Assembly (NCBI GenBank): GCA_938005345.1
Contig: CALLNG010000121.1
Coordinates: 1-6,025 of the forward strand
DNA: 6,025 nt
DNA from: an uncultured Clostridia bacterium
Lineage (GTDB): Bacteria; Bacillota; Clostridia; RUG12999
Direction: 5' to 3'
In this document: positions 1 to 5,437 of the stretch, in pieces
How positions within the stretch are numbered: position 1 is the stretch's first letter
Layout of the letters: every line of letters starts with the position of its first letter
Notes under the pieces: model-generated
Database searches by the model: none
Seen by the model: the letters and a program-made list of their open reading frames with translations, nothing else
What the model was told of the DNA's origin: nothing
Program-made: the position numbers and the translations under genes

Positions 1-477
1 TATATCAGCTATAACCTCATTAGTATTCCTGCTATTGTATGCGGAATGAAAAAATATATGCCCACTTCGACCGCAGCGATATGGGGTGGACTATTAGGCA
101 GTATCCTCATCGGAATTTGCGGGCTGTCGATTTATTACGTTTCCTTATATCCAGATTTTTACCTCACCCAAATGCCAGCGCTCACCTTTGCGTCCTTTAT
201 GGGAGACCATTTTAAATTATTTTACGGTCTCACTATTTATATTGCAATGTTGACTACCGCTATCTCCTGCGGACAGGGACTCCTGAATCTTGCCGCCCCG
301 GAAAAACGGCTCCGCTATAACGCCCTTCTATGCGGCGGCTCTTGTATCTTCGCTTTGCTTGGATTTTCTAACTTGGTCAACTATCTTTATTCCTTCTTCG
401 GCTATATTGGGCTTTTTATTACCTTCATCGTATGTAAAGAATGTTTTAAGGAATTTAAAATTCAGCGTATTTTATAG
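1..477 (+). CDS. YkvI-like multi-spanning membrane protein, 3' end (partial)
   Basis: The reading frame is open from the first base of the window, so this is the C-terminal 158 residues of a longer protein whose start lies outside; the ATG at 46 is probably internal. Hydrophobic stretches suitable for membrane helices lie at about residues 1-16, 25-50, 71-90, 106-121 and 124-146, and the tail is basic (KEFKIQRIL). From memory, the spacing and motifs (YNL near the start, a GG-rich helix, a 'PALTFAS' segment, then 'FYGLTIYIAMLTTAIS') resemble the C-terminal half of the YkvI family (COG3949). These are transporter-like proteins of the APC/NSS fold with no firmly known substrate. Another member of the same superfamily is possible. 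A U-rich hairpin follows 37 bases after the TAG stop. The family call is moderate; that it is an integral membrane protein is near certain. Confidence 0.6.
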   Translation, partial: YISYNLISIPAIVCGMKKYMPTSTAAIWGGLLGSILIGICGLSIYYVSLYPDFYLTQMPALTFASFMGDHFKLFYGLTIYIAMLTTAISCGQGLLNLAAPEKRLRYNALLCGGSCIFALLGFSNLVNYLYSFFGYIGLFITFIVCKECFKEFKIQRIL

Positions 478-514
478 AAATCAAGAGATAACCTTTGAAA
501 TATCAAATTAATTC

Positions 515-540
515 AAAAAAAACGCGCATTACCGTTTTTT
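515..540 (+). terminator. Probable intrinsic terminator after the membrane protein gene
   Basis: An 8-bp stem AAAAAACG (517-524) / CGTTTTTT (533-540) encloses an 8-base loop. The right arm itself supplies the run of six T. Only two pairs are G-C, so it is weak, but its position between the upstream stop codon and the tRNA promoter fits termination. The A-rich left arm could let it work in both directions. Confidence 0.5.
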
Positions 541-547
541 GTGCTAG

Positions 548-576
548 TTTACAAACCTTTCCGTTTCCGATATAAT
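548..576 (+). promoter_or_regulatory. Sigma-A-type promoter of tRNA-Pro
   Basis: A -35 box TTTACA (548-553, five of six matches to TTGACA) is separated by exactly 17 bases from a perfect -10 box TATAAT (571-576). Transcription would start near 583, about 40 bases before the mature tRNA, leaving a short leader to be trimmed. Nothing else nearby on the + strand needs this promoter. Confidence 0.85.
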
Positions 577-624
577 AATATCTTGTAATATAGAGAGGTT
601 GATATTTCTCTTTATAAAGTTTAT

Positions 625-701
625 CGGGGTTTGGCGCAGTTTGGTAGCGCGCATGGTTTGGGACCATGAGGCCGCGGGTTCAAATCCCTCAACCCCGACC
701 A
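625..701 (+). tRNA. tRNA-Pro (anticodon UGG)
   Basis: The cloverleaf folds cleanly. The acceptor stem is CGGGGTT (625-631) / AACCCCG (691-697), and the D stem is GCGC/GCGC (634-637/647-650). The anticodon stem is CATGG/CCATG (652-656/664-668) around the loop TTTGGGA, giving anticodon TGG at 659-661. The T loop TTCAAAT is at 679-685, the discriminator base is A698, and CCA is encoded at 699-701. The unmodified UGG anticodon reads CCA and CCG and, with a modified U34, commonly all proline codons. The T stem (674-678/686-690) has one C-U mismatch (675/689). The gene has its own promoter and terminator, so it is a single-gene transcription unit. Identity is certain from the anticodon and structure. 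Confidence 0.97.
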
Positions 702-708
702 TAGAAAA

Positions 709-736
709 GAAACCGTCAGCAAAGGACGGTTTTTTT
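709..736 (+). terminator. Intrinsic terminator of tRNA-Pro
   Basis: The stem AACCGTC (711-717) / GACGGTT (725-731) has a 7-base loop and is followed at once by an uninterrupted T run (730-736). It starts ten bases after the encoded CCA, which is typical for a single-gene tRNA unit. It also separates the tRNA from the heat-shock operator that follows. Confidence 0.9.
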
Positions 737-747
737 CCACCCTCAAT

Positions 748-774
748 TTAGCACTCACCTAGTTAGAGTGCTAA
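748..774 (+). promoter_or_regulatory. CIRCE element (HrcA operator) upstream of htpG
   Basis: The arms TTAGCACTC (748-756) and GAGTGCTAA (766-774) are a perfect 9-bp inverted repeat with a 9-base spacer. This matches the consensus CIRCE operator exactly. HrcA binds CIRCE and represses transcription; heat or unfolded protein titrates GroE, which HrcA needs for activity, and so relieves repression. The element lies 39 bases before the htpG start codon and after the tRNA terminator, so it can only serve htpG. I see no convincing -35/-10 pair around it; the htpG promoter presumably overlaps the element but is not resolvable by eye. Confidence 0.95.
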
Positions 775-813
775 CAAAATCTTGTTTGTTCAAAAGAAAA
801 AGGAGGAACCATC

Positions 814-2664
814 ATGGCAAAAGGCACCATTCAAGTCCATACAGAGAACATTTTCCCTATCATCAAAAAATGGCTATATTCTGACAAAGATATTTTTATC
901 CGCGAGCTTGTGTCAAACGGATGTGACGCTGTCGCTAAACTCAAAAAACTAGTTGGCGTAGGCGAAGCGTCTATTGAAGAGGATCCGCAGTTTGCCGTGC
1001 GCGTAACGGTTGATAAGGAAAATAAGACCTTGACGTTTTCCGATAATGGTCTGGGCATGACCGCGGAAGAAGTGGAGAAATATATTACACAAGTAGCTTT
1101 TTCCGGCGCGGAGGAATTCCTGAGTAAATATAAAGATGATAATACCATCATTGGACATTTCGGTTTGGGATTTTATTCTGCGTTTATGGTGGCTGACCGG
1201 GTAGAAATCAACACGCTTTCATATCTGCCCGGCGCAAAGAGCGCCTTTTGGAGTTGCGAAGGCGGAACCGATTATGAACTCACCGATGGAACCCGTACTG
1301 AACGTGGTACAGATGTTATTTTGCATATTTCCGAAGAAAACGAGGATATGCTCAATTTTTATACGGTGGAAAGTATTTTACACAAATACTGTGGTTTCCT
1401 TCCCATCTCGATTTACTGCATTGATGCCAATGCACCAAAAGAAGAGAAAAAAGCGGAGGCAGACGGCGAACAACAACCAGAACCTCCTGTTGCCCCTACC
1501 CCCATCAATGATCCTCACCCGCTTTGGCTCAAACAACCCTCTGAATGCACCGATGAAGAATACATTGCTTTTTACAATAAGGTATTTTTTGATTTTAACC
1601 CGCCGTTGTTTTGGATTCATTTGAATGTGGACTATCCGTTCAATCTGAAAGGAATTTTGTATTTTCCAAAGCTCAAACATGAAATGGATTCCTCCAGTGG
1701 TCAAATCAAACTGTATAATAACCAAGTGTTTGTTGCCGATAACATCAAAGAAGTGATTCCAGAATACCTTATGCTGCTCAAAGGTGTGATTGATTGCCCG
1801 GACTTACCGCTCAACGTATCACGCAGCTTTCTGCAAAACGATGGATATGTCCGCAAGGTTTCGGAACATATTACCAAAAAGGTGGCGGACAAGCTGACCT
1901 CTATGTTTAAAAATGACCGCGCTTCTTATGAAAAATATTGGGACGATATTAGCCCGTTCATCAAATTTGGCTGCATGAAAGACGAAAAATTCTTTGAACG
2001 GATTGGCGGCTGCGTTCTCTATAAAACAACCGAGAACCAATATGTAACACTGGATGAATATTTGCAGCAGGCAGCAGAGCGCCATGAAAACAAAGTTTAC
2101 TATGTCTCCGACCCCAAACAGCAGGCACAGTACATCTCTATGTTCCGTGAAAATGGATTGCAGGCCGTTATTTTGCCGCATATGTTGGACACCCATTTCA
2201 TTAGCTTTTTAGAATACAAAAATAACGCTGTTAAATTTGAACGCATTGATGCAGGGCTGGCAGATGCGTTAAAAAATGACGCAGTAGAAGAATCCGAAGA
2301 CCTCGTAAAACTGTTTCAGGACACGCTCAAGGAGGACAACCTGAAGGTGGAACTGGCCTCTTTGAAAAACGAATCTGTTCCGGCCGTTATTACGCTGGAT
2401 GAACAAGCGCGCCGTATGGATGAAATGAGTAAACTGTTTGGCGGTGCAATGATGGCGGGCGGTCCAGTACAAAAAACGCTGACACTTAACATGTCAAATC
2501 CTGCTGTGCGGGCACTCAGCACCTGTAACGACAAGGAATTGGCAGGGCTCGTCTGCCATTATATTTACGACATTGCTACGCTGGCGCAAACGCCGCTGAG
2601 CGCAGACCAAATGACAGAGTTTGTTTCCCGTACAGGTCAAATACTCAACAAGCTGTTTGAATAA
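814..2664 (+). CDS. htpG: HtpG, bacterial Hsp90 molecular chaperone
   Basis: HtpG is a cytosolic homodimeric ATP-dependent chaperone that remodels client proteins, often with DnaK. The 616 residues are close to the family's usual ~620-630. The N-terminal GHKL ATPase shows the helix with catalytic Glu31 and Asn35 (ELVSNGCDA), the DNGLGMT loop (77-83), the glycine-rich lid GHFGLGFYSAF (114-124) and RGTD (164-167). The middle domain carries LPLNVSR with the gamma-phosphate-contacting arginine at 337. The C-terminal dimerisation part includes a Met/Gly-rich FGGAMMAGG (542-550). Residues about 208-230 form a charged, then proline-rich, linker. Motifs such as PLFWIHLNVDYPF (264-276) recall the Bacteroidetes/clostridial HtpG type more than the E. 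coli one. The start is set by AAGGAGG (800-806), seven bases before ATG. CIRCE upstream implies HrcA control. Confidence 0.97.
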   Translation: MAKGTIQVHTENIFPIIKKWLYSDKDIFIRELVSNGCDAVAKLKKLVGVGEASIEEDPQFAVRVTVDKENKTLTFSDNGLGMTAEEVEKYITQVAFSGAEEFLSKYKDDNTIIGHFGLGFYSAFMVADRVEINTLSYLPGAKSAFWSCEGGTDYELTDGTRTERGTDVILHISEENEDMLNFYTVESILHKYCGFLPISIYCIDANAPKEEKKAEADGEQQPEPPVAPTPINDPHPLWLKQPSECTDEEYIAFYNKVFFDFNPPLFWIHLNVDYPFNLKGILYFPKLKHEMDSSSGQIKLYNNQVFVADNIKEVIPEYLMLLKGVIDCPDLPLNVSRSFLQNDGYVRKVSEHITKKVADKLTSMFKNDRASYEKYWDDISPFIKFGCMKDEKFFERIGGCVLYKTTENQYVTLDEYLQQAAERHENKVYYVSDPKQQAQYISMFRENGLQAVILPHMLDTHFISFLEYKNNAVKFERIDAGLADALKNDAVEESEDLVKLFQDTLKEDNLKVELASLKNESVPAVITLDEQARRMDEMSKLFGGAMMAGGPVQKTLTLNMSNPAVRALSTCNDKELAGLVCHYIYDIATLAQTPLSADQMTEFVSRTGQILNKLFE

Positions 2665-2674
2665 CCAGCTATTC

Positions 2675-2708
2675 CGCCCCAGCGCTGTCCGGACAGCGCT
2701 GCGCGGCG
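2675..2708. repeat. Perfect 22-bp GC-rich palindrome with outer stem, after htpG
   Basis: Positions 2680-2690 (CAGCGCTGTCC) and 2691-2701 are exact reverse complements with no spacer. A further CGCC (2675-2678) pairs with GGCG (2705-2708) across a small internal loop. As RNA it makes a very stable hairpin starting 11 bases after the htpG stop codon. No T run follows on either strand, so it is not a standard intrinsic terminator. It could be a 3' stabilising hairpin, a transcript pause or attenuation site, or a dyad operator. Confidence 0.8.
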
Positions 2709-2736
2709 TTATGATATAGGAACTTCTTTTTCATTC

Positions 2737-2762
2737 CTTCTTAAAAAATAATTTTTAAGGAG
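2737..2762 (+). promoter_or_regulatory. AU-rich hairpin covering the portal gene's Shine-Dalgarno
   Basis: CCTTCTTAAAAA (2736-2747) pairs over 2737-2747 with TTTTTAAGGAG (2752-2762), closing a 4-base loop ATAA. This gives 11 pairs, one of them U-G. The right arm contains the whole AAGGAG ribosome binding site (2757-2762) of the gene starting at 2771. The folded form would hide the site, and most pairs are A-U, so it could melt with a modest rise in temperature or when a ribosome arrives. That it regulates translation is an inference from the sequence. Confidence 0.55.
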
Positions 2763-2770
2763 TAACAAAT

Positions 2771-4369
2771 ATGTATCAAACCAAAATCTCAAAAGAACGA
2801 TTTGCTGATATGCAAAAAAAATTGATTTCCTACATCAATGCCAAAAAGGACTTCGACAGCAAAATTGTTCAAAACGACAACTGGTACCGCGCGCAGCACT
2901 GGGACTTTGTGCGTGGCTCCAGCAATCTTCCCGAAACCACAACCTCGTTTCTGTTTAATGCACTAGCCTATAAACATGCTGAAATCATGGATAATTATCC
3001 TTCGCCCAATATTTTGGCTAGAGAAGAGGGCGATGTGCCGATGGCGCAGATTTTGTCTCAAATTATTCCATTTGAGCTAGACGCTTGTAATTTTAAAAAT
3101 ACGTTTTCCAAAGCAACGTGGTACAAACTAAAAAATGGCGTTGTTCCCTACGGCGTATTTTTTAATCCAGCGCTAAATGGCGGGCTAGGCGATATCGATA
3201 TCCAGCGGCTTGATATCCTTAACATTTTTTGGGAGCCTGGTGTGGAAGATATTCAAACCTCCCGCTACTTGTTCTTGGTCAACATGGTGAGCAATGATGA
3301 ACTATGTGCCCTATATCCCCATGCTGAACCTGCTCTGGGGCGCAATGGCCTGCTGCGCATTCAATCGCGTGAACAGTATGTGGACTTTCACGAAAAAACA
3401 TTGGTAGTAGACTGCTATTACAAAGTAGTACTGCCTAATGGCAAAAAGTTACTGCACATGACCAAGTTTGCCGGAGATACCATTCTTGACAGCAGCGAAG
3501 ACCGGCCCGGGACTGCTCAATCCGGTCTTTATGAACATGGCATGTATCCTATTATCTTTGATGTCCTGTATCCACTCGATGGCAGTCCCGTTGGCTTTGG
3601 TTTGATTGACCTGTCCAAAAATTGCCAGACATATATTGACAAGCTAGATTCTATCATCTCCCAAAATGCGCTTATTTCTGGTAAAGTTCGTTGGCTGGTA
3701 CGGGACAACGGCGGCATTAATGAAGAAGAATTGTTAGATCTATCACAGGATGTGGTTCATGTAGCTGGTAGTTTGCGTGATGAAAATGTGCGTGAGTTTC
3801 AGGCCAATCCACTGGATCCCTATATTGTCCAGCACCGTATTAACAAAATCGAAGAGCTCAAAGAACTCACCGGAAACCGGGACTTTATGCAGGGCGGCGC
3901 ATCCGGCGGCGTTACGGCCTATGGAGCCATTGTAGCGTTACAGGAAGCGGGAAATAAGTTGTCCCGCGACATAATCAACAATACCTACGAGGGATATAAA
4001 CAAATCATTTATATGTGTATCTCTCTCATACGGCAATTTTTTGATGAAGATCGCCAAATCCGGATTACCGGTGAGGATGGAAACCGGAAATATATCCGTT
4101 TTTCCAACAGAGACTTAAAATCCTCTGGCGGTTTGGACCATCCAGCCTTTGACGTCAAAATTTTACCCGAAAAATCCAATCCGTTTACCCGCCTATCGCA
4201 AAATCAAATGGCGCTGGATTTTTTCAAAATGGGGATGTTCCGTCCGGAAAATGCTAAGCAGTCCATTATGGCACTGGGAATGATGAGTTTTGAAGGGAAA
4301 GACTCGCTTGTACACGAACTCACACAAATGTTGCAGGAACAGCAATCAGCAATCAGCAATACACTATAA
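2771..4369 (+). CDS. Phage portal protein (P22-like type), isolated from other phage genes
   Basis: Portal proteins form the dodecameric ring at one capsid vertex through which DNA is packaged and ejected. This 532-residue protein matches, from memory, portal proteins of clostridial prophages. It has an N-terminal segment with NDNWYRAQHWDFVRG (35-49) and a following FNALAYKHAEIMDNYPSPN (62-80). The core contains GDIDIQRLDILNIFWEPG (140-157), then a YPI..DVLYPLDGSPVGFGLID block (259-280). A helical stem follows, with NCQTYIDKLDSIISQNAL (284-301) and the GNRDFMQGGASGGVTAYGAI block (368-387). AAGGAG (2757-2762) sits 8 bases before ATG but lies inside a hairpin. Upstream is htpG, not terminase; downstream there is no scaffold or capsid gene, so it looks like a prophage remnant or a retained gene. 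The frame is intact, but its last codons fall in a 7-bp tandem repeat that may have shortened it. Confidence 0.8.
   Translation: MYQTKISKERFADMQKKLISYINAKKDFDSKIVQNDNWYRAQHWDFVRGSSNLPETTTSFLFNALAYKHAEIMDNYPSPNILAREEGDVPMAQILSQIIPFELDACNFKNTFSKATWYKLKNGVVPYGVFFNPALNGGLGDIDIQRLDILNIFWEPGVEDIQTSRYLFLVNMVSNDELCALYPHAEPALGRNGLLRIQSREQYVDFHEKTLVVDCYYKVVLPNGKKLLHMTKFAGDTILDSSEDRPGTAQSGLYEHGMYPIIFDVLYPLDGSPVGFGLIDLSKNCQTYIDKLDSIISQNALISGKVRWLVRDNGGINEEELLDLSQDVVHVAGSLRDENVREFQANPLDPYIVQHRINKIEELKELTGNRDFMQGGASGGVTAYGAIVALQEAGNKLSRDIINNTYEGYKQIIYMCISLIRQFFDEDRQIRITGEDGNRKYIRFSNRDLKSSGGLDHPAFDVKILPEKSNPFTRLSQNQMALDFFKMGMFRPENAKQSIMALGMMSFEGKDSLVHELTQMLQEQQSAISNTL
4340..4360 (+). repeat. Three tandem copies of the heptamer CAGCAAT at the portal 3' end
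   Basis: Copies lie at 4340-4346, 4347-4353 and 4354-4360 and are identical. Because 7 is not a multiple of 3, each gain or loss shifts the reading frame. With three copies the protein ends SAISNTL. With two copies the frame would enter the 21-codon stretch at 4380-4445 and give about 555 residues. With four copies it would stop at TGA 4372-4374. Confidence 0.95.
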
Positions 4370-4379
4370 ACTGAACCAA

Positions 4380-4445
4380 ATGAACGAAAAGAAGATGGTT
4401 CCGAGAAAGTCAACCGCCGATATGGAAATATTAAGGAAAAACTGA
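4380..4445 (+). pseudogene. Possible lost C-terminal tail of the portal protein (21 codons, MNEKKMVPRK...)
   Basis: A short open frame starts with ATG at 4380, ten bases after the portal stop codon, and ends at TGA 4443-4445. It has no Shine-Dalgarno sequence, so independent translation is unlikely. It is in the frame the portal gene would take if one CAGCAAT unit were removed. The joined tail would be hydrophilic and rich in Lys and Met. I list it as a candidate former tail, not as a gene. A chance open frame of this length is quite possible. Confidence 0.3.
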
Positions 4446-4471
4446 CTTAACGGCTGGTAGCCAGGCGCAAA

Positions 4472-4511
4472 GAAAAAGGGGGAAAGGTTAATGACTTCTT
4501 CCCCCTTTTTT
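4472..4511 (+). terminator. Strong intrinsic terminator after the portal gene
   Basis: AAAAAGGGGGAA (4473-4484) pairs with TTCCCCCTTTTT (4499-4510), a 12-bp stem with a 14-base loop and a T run reaching 4511. It lies about 100 bases after the portal stop codon. The A-rich left arm means it could also stop transcripts from the minus strand. Confidence 0.9.
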
Positions 4512-4618
4512 CCTATCTTATGCGGAATAATAGAACTGCGTTTTGACGCTTCTGGTGATATTCCCATTTTTGTACTTTGCAAGCAGCATAAATACAGATT
4601 TTTTCCCCCTCTAAATAT

Positions 4619-4965
4619 CTACGCTGCCAGGAAAAATAAATACCGTTTTTGAGGGCACAAGCAGTTTATCCGTTTGCGCTCCCTTGATTCCCAAACACCA
4701 AAGGCGGTTCGGCCGTAAAGGACGCAAAGCCCGAACCTCTTTCCTATTTCCGCATCGTAATAACTAAGGTAGAAACGCTTTAGCAGGACTTTCTGTAGCT
4801 TCTTAGACAAACGCATTAAGACGGCTGCTATCATCTTGTTTTCCACAATTGCTGTTTCTCCTTAGACAGTAAAAGCAGTAGGTATATTGTGATTAACAAA
4901 GTATGTATTTACAGAAATAGACACAATATGTAATTCCTGAAGAGATCGTCAAGTGACACTTCAAA
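4619..4965 (-). pseudogene. Degenerate small sigma-70 region-4-like gene of a mobile element
   Basis: Read on the minus strand, 4965-4912 encodes FEVSLDDLFRNYILCLFL. After an in-frame TAA (4911-4909), the same frame continues IHTLLIT. In another frame, from GTG at 4846, comes VENKMIAAVLMRLSKKL (first 17 residues), followed shortly by VLLKRFYLSYYDAEIGKRFG. From memory, clostridial conjugative elements carry a ~140-residue helix-turn-helix protein with just this order: an N-terminal '(F)xVSLDDLF', an 'HTL' motif, 'ENEKL..AL..L...' and a region-4-like 'VLLL.YFL..SDAEIG..' helix. Here it is broken by at least one stop and one frameshift, has no good start codon, and loses similarity after about 4730. 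It would once have acted in transcription within an integrative element or prophage. No other gene of such an element is visible. The family match is by eye, and chance similarity cannot be excluded. Confidence 0.5.
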
Positions 4966-5350
4966 CTGCTGTTTTCTCTGTGATTTCTTACAATCGTTTA
5001 ATGCCGCATGGTACAGTAATTTTATAAAAATCGTTAAAAGTGTATTCGATATGTTCTCAATACTGCTCCGCATTCGTCCTTTTACTCCTTCCTGGTCTCC
5101 CGAGTAGGGGGTGATGGCAGCGAATACCCATGTGGCATACCCCTGCATGAGAGTTGGGATAAAAACATTATGAGAAGGAACTATATGGTATTTATATGCG
5201 TGCAAAGCCCCCTACAGAAGCATACGGCTTTTTTGACAACAATGGGCAATGCGAATTGTAGGAATAAAAATATACATAACGCCCCCCCGAATTTACCGTC
5301 CCCTTAAAAGGAGCGGCTTTAATATACTCTCCCAAAACCCAATTTTTGAA
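4966..5350. other. Non-coding stretch, no supported gene
   Basis: Short minus-strand open frames exist here (for example 4966-5205 and 5192-5383), but they have no ribosome binding site, odd composition and no recognisable motif, so I do not call them genes. The stretch holds a run of seven C (5282-5288), a weak terminator-like stem at 5204-5234 and a partial direct repeat (ATACCC followed by CATG) near 5126-5150. I see no RNA gene fold or CRISPR-type repetition. It is probably decayed intergenic or mobile DNA between the portal region and the minus-strand gene at the right. Confidence 0.5.
5204..5234 (+). terminator. Weak terminator-like hairpin in the gene-free stretch
   Basis: AAAGCC (5204-5209) pairs with GGCTTT (5226-5231) around a long 16-base loop, followed by T to 5234. 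The stem is short and no + strand gene lies directly upstream, so any role is doubtful. It might mark the end of an unrecognised short transcript or be a relic. Confidence 0.3.
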
Positions 5351-5390
5351 AAGAAAAATGGCGGTGGAAGTCAATTGCTTCACAACCGCC
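5351..5390 (-). terminator. Probable intrinsic terminator for the minus-strand DUF4097 gene
   Basis: GGCGGT (5360-5365) pairs with ACCGCC (5385-5390). An inner GAAG (5367-5370) pairs with CTTC (5378-5381), with small bulges between the two stems. Read on the minus strand, the stem is followed by ATTTTTCTTTTC, a good U-rich tail. It lies about 50 bases past the stop codon of the gene ending at 5438. Confidence 0.65.
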
Positions 5391-5405
5391 GTTTATAAGT
5401 GTTCT

Positions 5406-5426
5406 AAAACCGCAAACAACGGTTTT
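5406..5426 (-). terminator. Second hairpin just after the DUF4097 stop codon
   Basis: AAAACCG (5406-5412) pairs with CGGTTTT (5420-5426) around a 7-base loop. It lies 11 bases past the minus-strand stop codon. Only four T end the stem on the minus strand, so it is a weaker terminator candidate than the hairpin at 5351-5390. The two may act in series. Confidence 0.45.
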
Positions 5427-5437
5427 CAAAATTACAA

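Noticed and set aside
290..511. Second + strand open frame over the end of the membrane protein gene
   Set aside because: It overlaps the better frame almost entirely, has no ribosome binding site and no family features.
625..701. tRNA-Pro as the attachment site of an island containing the portal gene
   Set aside because: No repeat of the tRNA 3' end is found downstream in the window, no integrase gene is visible, and htpG lies between the tRNA and the phage-like gene.
831..2534. Several minus-strand and one + strand open frame inside htpG
   Set aside because: They are reading-frame shadows of a clearly conserved gene; none has a ribosome binding site or recognisable motif.
2710..2720. Possible -10 element (TATGAT or TG-n-TATAGG) for a portal promoter
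   Set aside because: No -35 box at a suitable distance; the upstream bases belong to the palindrome, so the match is too weak to call.
4364..4582. Minus-strand 72-codon open frame over the portal end and terminator
   Set aside because: It runs through a strong terminator hairpin and has no motif; the hydrophobic part comes from the A/G-rich terminator arm read backwards.
4706..4737. Inverted repeat GGTTCGG / CCGAACC
   Set aside because: Seven pairs with an 18-base loop, no T run and no position relative to a gene that suggests a role; it lies inside the sigma-like remnant and is within what chance allows.
4909..5205. Minus-strand 98-codon open frame as an independent gene
   Set aside because: It has no ribosome binding site and no coherent fold; only its last 18 or so codons resemble anything (the start of the broken sigma-like gene), so it is treated as part of that remnant.
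5192..5383. Minus-strand 63-codon open frame
   Set aside because: It overlaps a probable terminator for the upstream minus-strand gene, includes the poly-C run and shows no family motif.
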